This document shows positions 20,626-33,529 of a DNA stretch of 64,000 bases, one piece after another. Within the stretch, counting starts at the first letter, position 1. Each line of letters opens with the position of its first letter. The DNA is taken from positions 8,569,563-8,633,562 of the forward strand of contig NC_057922.1 in assembly GCF_018873765.1 (NCBI RefSeq), written 5' to 3'. The position numbers and the translations under genes are program-made. The DNA comes from Telopea speciosissima (Eukaryota; Streptophyta; Magnoliopsida; Proteales; Proteaceae). The notes under the pieces were generated by a model that saw nothing but the letters and a program-made list of their open reading frames with translations, was not told where the DNA came from and did no database searches.

Positions 20626-22583
20626 TGCACATTTCAGAGCCGACCAATATATGCCTTCACCACAGGATCATCCACTAATCCCGCCTTGGTAACACAACTT
20701 GGGCTTTTAGTCAGTTTAGGAATCCAACCAGAAGCTCTGTAACTGTTGCTGTTTAAGTAACTCGGAAGATGCAAGTCGTCTCATGGAAATTTTCCCCACT
20801 AGTCTTGATCCCATGACGAATTGACGAACTTTTTCCCTGCTGGTATAAAGCTGGTTGCACTTTGCTGCCGGCAAGATCCTGGGGATTCCACTCAATGAGT
20901 CTTTATTGAAATACATTCATAGAGAGAGAGAGAGAGAGATTACTCTGAATCTTCATTGATACATTGAGCTCAGTCTTTTCCGTCACCTGCGAAACACCCA
21001 TCAGAAGGTATAGGGAAATTTACCATGACTATACGAATTGATTTGAGTTGAATAGAGATCTTCGAGGTACCTTCATGAGATCAATTTCGTAGAAATAACC
21101 CACTTCTGGTTAGATTTACTTTTGATGTTTCTGGCTCTGGTTTTAGGGATTTTTTTTTAAAAAAAAAAAAAAGTTCATTATAGGGGATCAAAGCTCAATA
21201 GAGGCATTTTAGGCGGGGTTGCATATGGGGGTGGTTGTTGTGGGAGAGGAAAAAGAGTGGGGTGGGGGCGGTGATTGTGAAAGGAACGGGAGGGGGAGGC
21301 AGGGAGGGGCGGGCTGACGTGGTGGGAGATGCAGAGGACAGGTTAAGGGGTGGCAGGCGGCAGTGGGCACGGCTGAGGGGAACACGAGAGGAGAGGAAAG
21401 GTGAAACTTTGCTTTTCTGGAGGAATCAGAAAAGAAGTTTAGGGTAGGAGACTTCCAGTATATACACAAGGTGAGTATAGAAGAGTGATGGTAATTGCCC
21501 CCCAAAAAACCATTTGGATCCAGACAATATTTGTGGGTTACAGGGTGGATCCGTATATACATAAGAGTATCTACAAAGCTCCTCGATTTGTTCCATTCTT
21601 TTTTCTTTGTATTATAAGCTGATTTCATTTATTAATATTGAAAAAGTATAACAAAGTGCTATTACATGTAACTAGTCAAATCTTTTTCTTGATATGAACC
21701 TGGCCATGTTGGTGTTCCCAGCTCCCTTTGATTGATTTCAAGAAACAGTCAGTAGACAGATAAGCCACCATATTTTCTCCCCCTGAAACGTTTTTGATTA
21801 TTACAAATTCAGAGCCTCCATTGCAGGTTGATTCGTCGATTCCACAGCTCTGGAGAACTTTTTTTTTTATCACAAGCCTTCTTGCTACTACTTGCTTTGT
21901 GAGGTTGATCTCTCCTGGCAATTCTTGAGTCTTGGCTTTTTGCAGGGAAATATCACTAACAATGTTTTGATACTGCTGAGAACTTCCATTAAACAAACCA
22001 AACGATTAGTTGTTCTTGAGCAATCTCAGGCTCCATGATCCCCTATTATGTTTCTCCATTTTCTTGAGTTCTTGATGGTTGAATAAGCTCCACCACTCAT
22101 CTCTCACCAGATAGTGGGAAAATGAGACGAGGTAATTGAAGAAAACTAACTGAAATAGTGACTAAGTACAGACCTCTGATCTGCTATTGTAAGTAATATT
22201 AGGGAGATAATTACAAAAACACTTCTGTTTGGTGGTGTTTCATTCAAAAGAGGAAGGAGCCTTTCAGTCATAAGGTCTTGTCTTTGGTTTGGAAGCAAGA
22301 CCAGCAATGAGCTAACCGACCAATTTTGCTGCACAGACAGAAAGATCTGTTGAAGAGCTAAGTATATATATGACAATTAATGTATAAATGCATTAACAAT
22401 AAGCCCATGATGTCAGATTTGCAAATTCTGAGTTTGATTTAACAATGTGAAATACTTTCAGGTCCAAATTTGTATTTCAACAAAGAAGTGAACAAAAATC
22501 CTATATTGTCAGATATGCAAACTCAAACTACTTTCAGGCTGAAATTGGTATCAATCCTCAGAGAGCCAAATTTGAAGTGAATC
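20626..22583. other. Intergenic stretch downstream of the uncharacterised minus-strand gene
   Basis: No gene that I can support. Open frames at 21676-21996 and 22146-22376 on the minus strand lack an in-frame ATG or known motif. A minus-strand AATAAA at 21628-21633 could be a poly-A signal, so part of this region might be 3' UTR or further exons. A GA microsatellite lies at about 20923-20938 and a G-rich patch at 21230-21350. Confidence 0.3.
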
Positions 22584-23630
22584 TTACTCGGAAGATCCTC
22601 TCCTAAAGACAGAAGGAAGAGAGAGAGAGAGATTTCAGATACATGTGAGATGAAGCAGGGGAAACAATCATAGTTTTCTACTTATGGAAAGAAAAGGGGG
22701 ATAACTAAAAGGGTTCTACTGGAAATCAAGGTTCTAACCAAAATTTTCTTTTCCTTTTCCCCTTGTTTGTTGTATTATAGTCTAAAATCTAACTTGTGAG
22801 ATTTCTTTAGAAAATTGAAGTATTTAATGATTCTTGAAAATCATATTTGATGTATGATTTCCCATGCAGAGATTGAAATCAGTTACATACCTTCTTCTTC
22901 TGCTGCCTCCACTGCTGCTGCTTCCACTGCTACCAGTGCTTCCATTGTTATTGCTTTTTGTTACACCGGTATGACTGTCCCCTGAAAATGAGTACCGTTT
23001 TTTCCACCACTCTTTATCTACATCTTTCTGTTGTGTCTCCAACTTTGGAGACTTGGGTGGGATTTTAGAATCTGTACCCATTGACAAGCTCTTCTTCTTC
23101 AACCCCAAAGAAGATGGGAAGAACATCTTAAGCAGGACAGGTTCAGCAGTTTCCATGCTCACACTTCTCCCAATCGGCCTCTTATTTCTTTCCTGACTCT
23201 TCTTCCTCTTTGGTCTCTCACTCTGTATCTTTGGATCACTACTAGTCTTCTTATCTACACTAGCCTGCACATATGGCTTCTCCACAAGGTCTTGCAAGGA
23301 GAGCTCATAAGAAGATTCTGGAATGTTTCGAATCATCTCCATGATCTCCCTTCGGCCTCGGGCGATTGCAAGTCTCCGAGATGTCGGAGAAAGACTGTTG
23401 TGGTGGAGAAGTGAAGCCTCTGCTTCAGGAATTCTAGACGGGCTTGTGTTCCATAGTGTTGGTGATGGTGGTCCAGATTCATCTTCTCCTTCTGTAATTG
23501 CTCTAAATTCAATCCCACCTCCATCAAAATACCCATAATTCTGGTAGTTTTGAGCTGTTCTTCGAGCCCGGATGCTGTAATCCGTTGAATAGCTATAGTT
23601 ATCGGAGAACCCACGTCGGAGATCAGGCAT
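22584..23630 (-). CDS. Uncharacterised Ser/basic-rich plant protein, probably two exons
   Basis: I do not recognise the family. The ATG at 23630 begins MPDLRRGFSDNYSYSTDYSI. A compact conserved-looking block REIMEMIRNIPESSYELSLQ lies at about 93-112. Basic and Ser-rich low-complexity sequence follows (KRKKSQERNKRP; a WWKKRYSF patch; NNNGSTGSSGSSSSGGS), ending in RRRR. No signal peptide or membrane segment is seen. The continuous frame reaches 22824, but an excellent donor (AAG|GTATGT) at 22891/22890 and an acceptor (tgtctttag) at 22603 suggest a 288-bp intron and a mini-exon 22602-22584 that ends the protein as RRRRRGSSE. The composition suggests a nuclear or disordered regulatory protein; that is inference. 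Confidence 0.6.
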
Positions 23631-23639
23631 GGTTGAGAT

Positions 23640-26085
23640 TTGAAAGGGCTAATGAAGAGAGAATGGAAGAAGAACTATTAATTGTAGTTTTGAGGAGAAG
23701 AAGGGTTGGGTGTGGATTCATTATCATGACCGACCTTCCCTTGGCCTCCTGGCCCAACAAAGTCCAAGTCATTTTCTACACAGAGGGTGATGGTGGCTTG
23801 TGAGATACATAAAGTCAAGGCTTCTAGATGGGGGTTATCTTTTAAATTCCAAGTATGTCTTCTCCTCGTGGGTTTGTTGCTTCAGAAAGACTGCCGTGTC
23901 CTTTATTCATGAAATCCACTCTTTTGCCTAATAATCAATTCTGATTTAAGAGTTCAAGTTGGTGAAGGTATGCTTAAAACTTTTTCAGCCGTGCAAATGA
24001 GAACTCGCAACCAATAAATTGTTTTTTTTTTTTGTTCATATCATTTGTCCCTTTTGGTTGGTTGATATGTTTATATGAGATGGATCATATGAACCATATG
24101 TCCACCATGTCATGTCATCATCTCTTCATTGACATGGCGATTCTCTAGAAGTAAATTTAGGACGATACATGATTTTCGCCCAAACAAAATTGATTCTAAG
24201 TCAAATGAACCCAAGACCTCCTAGTAGGATAGGTTTTACTGTACCATACATTGGCAGCTATGTTAGGCGGTTATCATCAAATTATTTCTTCAGTCACATT
24301 AGGTTGGTCACTAGGGTCAATATGGTTACAAGTAAAAGGAAGTGAACGGTAATGAGATTGGTTTAAAAAAGAGAAACAATATTTTTTTGTAATCATGATT
24401 GTATAATATACTTAAAAGTTTTATTATATTTGGTAATTGTATTTCTTTATTTTTTTTAAATAGAAAAGATTTTGTTGCAGTCTTAATTATTTTTTTTGAA
24501 ATCTAAGAGACATGATTGTAAAATAAAGTAAAATTTAATAATTAGATTTGAAATTAATTACATAATTATGTGGGGTAATTATTACAAAAATTTACATCAT
24601 AATTTTAATTTAATTTTTCTTTATTGCTCTTACAACCAGATGGAGCTCATGCCATGATCATGGTTTTTAAGGATTTTATACCTTTTGGTGGACCGCTAAG
24701 GAAAACCTCCCTCTTGCTATTAGTGTGGAATACAATCCCCAAAGTGTAATTAATCAAACAAATACATACATACATGCATATATATAAATATTGGGAAAGT
24801 GTCTATAAACCTATGGTATTTTCACTTCCTTCTCACATGGGAGTTTTTATTTTATTTTTCTTTTTTAAAAAATAAATTAAAAATTTTCATTGTAAAGAAA
24901 TATAGAAAATATTGTAGGTTCAGAGAACCCACCCCCATTAATATAATATAAGGGCAAGAGAATTGCTCTTTGGTCTCGTAGATCCTGCCCTAGTATGGGG
25001 ATCAATGAGAGTGCACATAGGGGCGTCGGCACAGATGAGATTTTTTATTTTAGGAGGTATTGAACAATAATTTTGCATGCTCATGTTTAGGTGCAAGAGC
25101 CACGCGATCAAGTAACATTCTTCACATTCTTTTCTTAAAAAATAGATAAAAACATAGAAAACATTGTAGGTTCAAAGAACTCACCCCCATAAATATAATA
25201 TACATTAGAAAATTAGGTTTTTTCGACTTGACTCGCCTTTTTCAAAACCTGATGATTCGAACGAGTCAAATGTAATCAAGGCGAATCATTTTTTTCTTAT
25301 ATTTTTTCAGTTTCTTCTTCTCCTTCCAATGAGAAGGGAGTGAGACCATAGTTGCTACACAGGTGAGAAGAAAAAAAGAGCTAATATTAAAGACAACGAG
25401 CAAAAATTATGAGATTTTGTTTAGTTGTAAACCAAACTTATGATCTATGAATAGTATATGATCCAATAAAAAAGAAAACTAAACTGTGAGTTTCACATAA
25501 CTCGGAATTGGTCTTGTCATTTCTTAAACCTCGATGACTTTTCATGATTCCTAATTAGGTTTCATATTTTCATGTTTTATTATTCGACTTGGGGTGACTC
25601 GTTTGAGTCAAAACCTGACTTTAAAATTATGATTTAAAGTTAAACAAGAAAAAATATTTATATGTTTCTATTGTTATAAGAAGAGAGAGAGGAGTGTATC
25701 TTCCTTGATGTAGTTTTTTCCTATTTTATGCTTGATTCTACTTTTTATCAAAATAAATTGGGGAGGGATAGAGTGTAGGGAATCCATGCACGGCAACCCA
25801 CCCGCATCCACGATTCGTCGAAGGGGTTTGGGGGGAGGGGTGTTTTTGTTATTTTGCTCCCCATCGATGGTCTTTTGCGTGACGGTGATGACTGATGACA
25901 TGGTTCATGTGGATACCCAAAACAAAAAAATATGTTTTCACATGTCCCACACTAGTGGGCGCCGCTAAGTGAGTGCTTCACTTTCAAAGTTCCAATTATA
26001 AATGCACCATCTAGAACTGCAAAACCCAAAAAATAAATTAAAAAAGAAAAGAAACGAACCAATGTATTAAATCAAGAGAAAAAGA
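23640..26085. other. Gene-poor AT-rich stretch
   Basis: No coding region is visible. A short direct repeat (aaaacattgtaggttcaaag-like) occurs near 24907 and 25155, flanking about 200 bp that resemble a degraded element. From 25200 to 25640 there are scattered gactcg/gagtca words of a degenerate repeat. Confidence 0.4.
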
Positions 26086-26231
26086 TCTCTGTACGGGAGT
26101 GTGGTCTACGTCAATATTTTCATGAGTTCATTTCTCTCTTTCTCATGTGAAAAGATATTTCTGTCCTTTTATTTTAAGGAGGAAAGAGAGGCACATGAGA
26201 GTGCTGGCGTAGGCCACACTCCCGTACAGAA
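26086..26231. mobile_element. Foldback MITE, family B, second copy
   Basis: Same layout as 3771-3938: gtacgggagtgtggtctacg at the left arm and gcgtaggccacactcccgta at the right arm, with the same catgtgaaaagata...ttttaaggagga centre. The ends are less well preserved and no clean target duplication is visible. Confidence 0.75.
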
Positions 26232-27163
26232 AACTGCCCCCCATTAGGTTGAATCCATCATCCAACTTTAGGTTCTAAACTCCTAATACACATAATTAAT
26301 GTGATAAGTAGTGAAACCCTAAAAAATAAAGTAATAAAGAATAAAGTTTTTATGCATTGCCATGTATGTACATGATCGTGTTTTTCAATTGTTGGACGTG
26401 TTGGGGTTAAATGTGTAATTATACATTCCTCTCTCTCTAATCTAATGGTTGAAGGTACGACTGTGTACATTCACGGCTATGTATAAAACCTTTTGCCAAA
26501 AATAAATAAAAGACATATTGTTAATCGATGGTTAAAACCTTGGAATTGGATAAATAATTGACCTCCATTGATTTTGATTTGAATTGGATTAGAAATGATA
26601 TGAAACAGTCGAAACCTTAGAAAACAGAATCTGGAAGAATAAACAAAGATTTTTTTTTAATGTATATTTGATTTTTGGAGTTTTTCATTCAAAAGTCTTG
26701 TAGATCTTACTTAGTTTTATGCTTAGTGTTTTTTAATTTTACTGATTAGAAGAAAAAAATAATAAAAATAAAAATCTAAGTTCATTCAAGCCCGATTCAA
26801 AAGAAAGGTTTGAGAATCAGAACTCAAATGGGGGAGAATCGAAACTGAGTCGATTCCACCAATTCCGATTTGACTCTTAAACCATGGGACTCATAGCCCA
26901 ATTTAAATATTTTTTGATAAATTTTTCCTAAAAAGAAAAAAAAAACACTTTTATCAATCTATTTGTCCATAGTCAAATGCAACTAATGAAAGTGAAGTCT
27001 TAGCTCGTGAATTATGATTCATATGAGTCAAACGCGGCCACTTTGGTAGAGAATGTGGGCAACAGTTATCACATTTGTTGATTAGACGATGCTTCTTATG
27101 TTGCTTTGTGAACCTTAACAACCTGTGTGATATGTGTAGAGCCGACATAACCAACTGTATGTA

Positions 27164-27416
27164 GGATTTGGATCCTCTTCAGTTTAGAGTTAAGCGACCA
27201 TCGTGCTGTGTTCAACTCTCAGTTTGTCATGTCAGATTCTATGTTGATCCAATGGTTGGTAGACAAACTCAATTCAAAATTAAAAACTGTCACTCAAAAT
27301 TTAAAAAATTAGAATTCGTCTATCGATAAGGATCAACAAGGAATTTGACGTGACGGTCTAAAAATTGAACGCAACACGATGGCCGCTCAACCCTAGGCCT
27401 TAGAGGATCCAAATCC
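27164..27416. mobile_element. MITE with GGATTTGGATCCTC termini, Mutator-type (253 bp)
   Basis: Terminal inverted repeats ggatttggatcctc / gaggatccaaatcc, flanked by the exact 9-bp duplication CTGTATGTA (27155-27163 and 27417-27425). The inner arms are also partly inverted (aagcgaccatcgtgctgtgtt against aacgcaacacgatggccgct). It shares its terminus with the element in the second CNL intron at 52687. Confidence 0.85.
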
Positions 27417-27425
27417 CTGTATGTA

Positions 27426-28737
27426 TGATCCACCACAGCTATCTTCACGTACGACGAAGTTTTTGACCAAGTAACAAGAAAATTCATGTTACCATTAAGT
27501 TACAATGTAAAGATGGTAGCCATACTTCAAGAGTCTGTATCTGTACGTGCAGATGATTTACTCTGGACACACGCTCTCCTCTTAACAAGTGTCCAACCTC
27601 CTCAATGAGTTTTTCACAATTATTAATTTTTTTGTGTCAATTTTTGTTACAGACTTGGCATTAGTTTGTTATTAGATGGTGAGCTTTTATTTTGAATGGC
27701 TTTGAACGGTTGGGATTGAGAGTTGAAACGTATAATGCATAAAGATTGAAAATATGATAGAAACCTCTTTGTGACCGTTTTGACTTTGATAAATGGGAAA
27801 GAGAACGCCACTCTGTCGCGCAGTGCACGTCACCCCTCCGTCTTGACATAGAAGAGTGCAAAATAACCATTGGACCTCTCGAACCTTGGAAATGATCAGA
27901 GGTGGGGCGGTCATTTCACACCCCTATATCAAGGCTCTGGCGGGATCAGATGACATTCTTTCTTCCTTGACAAATATTATAAACAATATGATATCATAGA
28001 GGTAATGGCTATAAGCCATTATTATTATCCGATCAGCTCTTCTAGTAGGTTCTAGAAGTTTTGAGTTGGTATCGTGGTACACCAAGTGTAATTAATGAAA
28101 ATAGGTATCTTCAAATCAAAGACATCTCCTATGTTATTATTGAGACTTTGAAAATAATTTCTCATCATTCTATAAAATCCCCTTGGGCGCACCAAAAAAA
28201 AAATAATTATTATTTAAAGAAAAAAAACTCCAGATAATTTCTCATACGCATGGTACACAAAAATTTTTTTTTATACATTAAGACAAACCCGGCTAATATA
28301 TTGTTATTTTCATAGATAAAAAGAAGAAATATTGTCTTTGTTATTTGAAGTCAATCCATTTCAACAAGATATTAATATCCAAATTCAGAGTTTAAATCAA
28401 TCAAATGCCCAAATGGCATCATCTATTTGTATGCATTCCATAAGGCTGTAAATCGTTCACCCAACCTAAAAAAAAAAAAAAGGTTGTAAATCGATCCGAA
28501 TTGGGTAATCAATTCAGCTTCAAAGAGTGTTAACGTAATCTGAAATCAAATCGAGAATTAAAGTGGTTCAAAAAATCGATAGTCAAACCAAATCTGTTCG
28601 ATTCAGTTCGATTCTGGTTAGAATCAAGTTTAATCAAAACCAGCCACAACTCATAAGCCGATCTAAGGGGAAAAAAAAAGGCTGCCAACCAAGTTGCATG
28701 AACACAAGAAAGGAGAAATGAGGAGAAATGACTCCTT
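27426..28737. other. Intergenic stretch with a weak foldback
   Basis: Around 27790-27964 there is an imperfect foldback (agagaacgccactctgtcgc ... gggcggtcatttcacacccc) whose centre resembles the other foldback elements. The remainder is AT-rich, with degenerate gattcg/aatcga words at 28480-28640. No gene is seen. Confidence 0.4.
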
Positions 28738-28763
28738 CCCCCCCCCCCCCCCCCCCCCCCCCC
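28738..28763. repeat. Poly-C tract of 26
   Basis: Twenty-six consecutive C followed by T and CCCC. Such a run is prone to length error in sequencing. Confidence 0.9.
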
Positions 28764-29114
28764 TCCCCTATGAAAAAAAAATCCCACACCTTTTGGTTGC
28801 CATTGTGCATGCTATCACTCTGCGCTGGTGCGGGGACCATGCAATCTGTCAACGATCCCCTTCCTAAACCTAAAAAAACCTCCTTTTAATCATCAGATCT
28901 AATATAATCAATTAATTACTTCATCCACCCACTCACCAACCCACCTTCATTGTTTACTGTTTAGTGTTTAGTGTATTATTTTTCGGTTGATAGTTGCTAT
29001 TCTTGGTATCTCTCTTACTTTTACTCTAAAAAATGAAAGGAACCGATACAAACTAGGAGGTGTGGCCGTATGGTATTTGATTTTCACTCTCTTAATAATC
29101 CTTGATTTTAAAAA

Positions 29115-29824
29115 CTTTATTTACTATGTCGACAACTTTGTCTGTGCTGAAACTTGACATATTAAAAAAGAACCATGAGAGTTTTGCATATTCACAGAAC
29201 TTTCCCTATTGAAAGTTGCCTCATGGTTTTAGAACGCGAAAAAAATTCTTCTTAACTGGACCACAAAAAAAACTATAGCTCATTAATTATATATTGGGAT
29301 AAATAACGCTAATCGGTGCTATGTGTGGCCGTGTACTTGCGCCCAGACACAACCTGGCACGAAAAGACCGTCATACCCCTTGGAAAGGTGAAAAGGTCCA
29401 GGGGGTGCGACGGTCTTTTTACGCCAGTCTATGTCTGGGTGCAGGTACATGCCTACACATAGCACCGGTCTTTATTTGCTATGTCGACAACTTTGTCTGT
29501 GCTGAAACTTGACATATTAAAAGAGAACCATGAGAGTTTTGCATATTCATAGAACTTTCCCTATTGAAAGCTGCCTCATGGTTTTAGAACACAAAGAAAA
29601 TCCTTCTTAGATGGACCACAAAAAAAACACTATAGCTCATTAATAATATATTGGGATAAATAACGCTAACTGGTGCTATGTGTGGCTATGTACTTGCGCC
29701 CAGACACAACCTGGCAAGAAAAGACCGTCATACCCCTTGAAAAGGTGGAAAGGTATAGGGATGTGGTGGTCTTTTCGCGCCAAGCTGTATCTGGGTGCAA
29801 GTACATGCCTACACACAGCACCGG
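29115..29824. repeat. Tandem duplication of a 355-bp unit containing a MITE
   Basis: Unit 1 is 29115-29469 and unit 2 begins at 29470. Both start ctttattt(a/g)ctatgtcgac and run through an AT-rich stretch into a family E MITE. Unit 1 stops inside its MITE at 'gcaccggt', exactly where unit 2 begins. Confidence 0.9.
29296..29469. mobile_element. Foldback MITE, family E, 3'-truncated by the tandem duplication
   Basis: Starts gggataaataacgctaatcg, preceded by TTATATATT (29287-29295). The hairpin arms carry cttgcgcccagacaca and gtctgggtgcaggtac. The last about 17 bp of the right terminus is missing. Confidence 0.8.
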
Positions 29825-29841
29825 TTAGCATTCCTTTTCCC
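29653..29841. mobile_element. Foldback MITE, family E, complete (189 bp)
   Basis: Starts gggataaataacgctaactg and ends ggttagcattccttttccc. The right flank TTATATATT (29842-29850) is identical to the left flank of the truncated copy, and the left flank here is TAATATATT (one mismatch). That is a 9-bp target duplication of one original insertion. Confidence 0.85.
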
Positions 29842-29850
29842 TTATATATT

Positions 29851-32800
29851 ATATTAAACATAATGGCACTTTGCACCCAAGAACAAACACACATGATACT
29901 TAAAAATTTATAACATATATAAAGATACAAAGAGCTATGACAATATATTTGTATATCCTTAATACTTAAGTGCCACTAATATTACCTACCCCCCCCCCCC
30001 CCAAAAAAAAAGAAAAAAGAAAAAAGAAAAAAAAGTGACACTATTATTTAGTTAATAAATAATATAATATATAAAGCATCTTTGAAATAATTTCAAATTA
30101 GTAAATTAATGGTTATTAATTATCTTAAAAGACTATATAAAGGTCATCATGCTAAAAATAGAATTGTAGTAAGCCCCCAATTTATTTACAGAAGTACCCC
30201 TGAAATATTCTTGCCTACTATTTATATTGATTAATGTAGAGATTGATTTAAGAAGGTTGAATTATAAAAGGGTTTGGACCATATTCTTTTTCTCAATAGG
30301 ATTCACAACCACATTCATTATATGTTAGCTTACAACCAAGGTTTAAAAACCTAGAATCGGACACATGATCAGATTTCATTGATTTCGAGGATCTGAATAA
30401 TTTGAAATCAGTTAATTAGAATCGGTTGGAATCGTTGAAACCTTAGAAAATGGAATCAAGAAAAAGAGGTAAAGATTTTTATAAATTTTTTTATTTAAAA
30501 TTCTTATAGATTTTGCGATAAGAGATAAGTTTAATTGATTTTCTATTATTTTGGATTGATCGATTTTTCGATCCGAATCAATTGATTTTGATCAGTATCT
30601 TGTCTTATAGTGTATTTTTTTTTTCTTTTAATATTTTTCAAGTAAACTTGTAAAGTACCCATTTTTTTCACCTGCATGTCCATTTTTTATGGAGTGATGT
30701 TGGAGTAATGGGTTTAATGACATATTAAGGAGAGTTTTCGTCCACCCATAAGTTTTCATGATTAGTCTATAACATCCCTCATTGTTTCCCTGTACCCTAT
30801 GGACACCATTTGAACCCATCGATCAAGGGAGACGTGAGTGTAAAAAAACTCGATCCATATATTAATATGTAAATGACGCATAAGCTATTATCAAGATCTA
30901 GAAGTTTTGCCTAATTGGTATTATCATGTGACATAAGTGCAATGAAAAGATCTTCAAATCGTAGACATGTTATGGAGAATTATAAACTAATCTCAACATT
31001 AAATAAAATAAATCATTCCATTTTATTACTCAAACATGTGGTACACATTTCTTGCTTTTATATATATGGTGGTTGCAAAGTTTAATGATTATACTAAACC
31101 TCACAAGATTAGATTAGTTCTAATTATTTGGTACTCTAGCTAGGAAAAAAAATCCAAACTGATACCAATCCGGAAATGATAGGAAAAAAAATGATTTTCC
31201 CATAATTATGATATGGTAAACCAAACTCAAACTTGGATCGAACCTGATTATCAAACAGAAATAAGAAACCAAAATAAACCGAATCGAAACAAAACCAAAC
31301 CTTCCATTATTGGTTTGTTTTCAGATTCATCCATTCTCATACCGAAACCGATTCAACATCACCAAAACTGGACCAAACCAACTTATTGATACTTCTAATT
31401 TTATGCATTCTCCCAATTCTTGAATAAGAACAAAAAGTTTAGATAGAAAATGCCATGAAATAAATGGCTTAAATCTATTTATGATTTTGAAAGAAAAAAA
31501 AAAAACACTAGAGTTGTGAGTTGTGACTTCAAATCTTCAATAATGACCCAAATGAAAGAAGAAGAAAAAAAGGGTTAAATACGCGCACTCCCTAAAATGC
31601 ACCCAATATTCCTCGTATCCCCCCTAAAGTTCTGACAAGTCCACGTACCACCACTGAAAATTCCACATACCATCCCTACTTTACCCCCTTAAAGCCATTT
31701 AAGTTCACACACCAGGTGTAAAATACTAAAAAATGACCAATCTACAATTTCTTCTATCTGTTCTAAAATTTGAAACGACCTAATTGTCCTGACCTTTTTG
31801 CTAAAATTTGAAAAGACCAAAATGCCCTCATCTTCCCCAAATCATCATCTTATTTTATATACTCAATACTACCACCACCACCCACCATTAACACCATCAC
31901 CATCGTGAAGCCCCACCTCCAGCACCACCTCCAACTCCTCCAACAAGGAACACCAAGACCAACCATGTCGATTAGTTATCGAAATAACTCAATCATTTTA
32001 TTCTTTAACACTATAGTTGTGAGTTTGTGACTTCAATAATGATCCAAATAAAAGAAGAAAAAAAAAAGATCGTTGTTCTCTATGTTGTAGCGTAGACTAT
32101 GCTCAGACACATGGAGACGATATTTCCACCATCGGTCATTTTACCCACCCCCAAAAGCTAAAAGGGTTTTGTTTTACTAAAGGAAGCTGTAAGCTCAAAG
32201 TCTAATTCAATCGAACTCATAACTTTTTCACACCAAGAAGTATTCCAATTTCCTTGAGTATGGTGATGACTTAAATCACTTTTCCCTATTGACCCATATC
32301 AATTAAGGTGGTTTTTTGTGACGGGTCAATCACTTCATCCATCCACTTAAACTGTTTAGTCTATTTTCTCTTGGTAGATAGTCAGGTATTCTTGGCATCT
32401 GGTCTTCTCAAGTCATTATCCAAAAAAAAGAGAGTTTAAAACCCAGTGGAAGTGTTCAACTCTTTACTGTATTTTTTCTTCACTTCGAATTCGTATTGGA
32501 ATTGAAATAATCTTTTGGAATTCAATTTTAAATCTTCATCATCAAATCAAGTTTTCTCCACAAAGTTGGAATTCTGAAACTGAGAGGGTCTAAGGGAGCA
32601 AGACCAGCACAGATGGGAAGTATTGGACTTTATCTATTTCTATTGTCTTTCACAGTGTCAACGCGTTTCTTGAAGGAACAAAGAAGAAACCGTTATAGGT
32701 TGGGCTGACTTTTCTTTCTTTGTTCTTTCAGGGATTGAAGAGAGGTGTTCAATGTTTCCTTCATAACCCTAAATATGTCACTATTCTGTAGTTTGTGTCC

Positions 32801-32960
32801 AATTTCTGTGAACATTTGCAGTGTATTGTTGAAAATTTAGCTGCTCCATTTTCCCACATGAAAAGATTAAGAAAAAAATCTCAAGGTATTAATTAGTATG
32901 TGGTATCAATGGGTGGTTTCGGCCAATATATTGATATTGATATTGATATCGATATCGATA
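29851..32960. other. Gene-poor stretch with degenerate repeats
   Basis: No gene. At 30335-30600 a degenerate gaatcgg/cgattc patch begins with 'aaggtttaaaaacctag'. At 31140-31400 there are aaccgaa/ggtttg words. At 31575-31850 a half-element resembles the family C termini (gggttaaatacgcgcactcc). At 32065-32160 a truncated foldback contains cggtcattttacccaccccc. A further unassigned segment at 32570-32800 shows no frame. Confidence 0.4.
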
Positions 32961-33136
32961 GGAGGAATGCCAATTGGTCACGCAGCACGGCGTGTACCTG
33001 TGCCCAAACACAACCACACACGAAATGATTGACGCACCCCTAGGCCTTTCTGCCTTTCATGGGGGTACGTTAATCATTTCACACGCAATTGTATTTGGGC
33101 ACACCGCATTGCACAATCGGATGGCGTTCTTTATCC
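32961..33136. mobile_element. Foldback MITE, family E relative
   Basis: Arms: ggaggaatgccaattggtca at the left and gcacaatcggatggcgttct at the right; inner arms cgtgtacctgtgcccaaaca and tgtatttgggcacaccgc. It lies next to a gatatcgatatcgata simple repeat. No clear target duplication. Confidence 0.65.
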
Positions 33137-33368
33137 TTTTTTATTTATAAAAATTTCAGTTTTTTTTTTAATGAAAAAGGTAAAATATATAAATTCAAAG
33201 GGAGAAATTTACATCATAGTTTTTCACTAGTTTCTCAGAACTCTTGTCCACAAAATTTAAGTCTATCCAATCCACCATGTTGCAGATATTTGTGCCAATC
33301 TAAGAAGATAGACTTGCCACTGAGAAAAACTCCCTCTTTCATTGTTTTGACTTTTGATTAATAAATAA

Positions 33369-33503
33369 GGGCTCATGTTCTCTGTGCCGCAACGCAGGTT
33401 GCGCCCAGACACATGGGCTGCCACTAAGGGGGGCAGGGTGGTCATTGTGCCCACCCCCATGTGCGGGCGCAGCCTGCGCCCTCGGCACAGAGAACATTCT
33501 CCC
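33369..33503. mobile_element. Foldback MITE, family F, Mutator-type (135 bp)
   Basis: Termini gggctcatgttctctgtgcc and ggcacagagaacattctccc, flanked by the exact 9-bp duplication AATAAATAA (33360-33368 and 33504-33512). Centre: gcagggtggtcattgtgccc. Short, nearly perfect hairpin, so probably young. Confidence 0.9.
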
Positions 33504-33529
33504 AATAAATAAATAATTTTGAATGGACT

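Noticed and set aside
21676-21996. 106-codon open frame on the minus strand (contains GGENMVAYLSTDCFLKSIKG)
   Set aside because: It has no in-frame ATG until near its end and no recognisable motif; it may be 3' UTR or a spliced exon, but I cannot support a gene.
22146-22376. 76-codon minus-strand open frame
   Set aside because: No ATG-supported homology, composition like intergenic DNA.
23323-23614. Open frames in other frames across the minus-strand gene at 22584-23630
   Set aside because: Shadows of the longer frame, which has the better start context and protein-like blocks.
28530-28852. Gly-rich frames over the poly-C tract
   Set aside because: Produced by the homopolymer; no gene signal.
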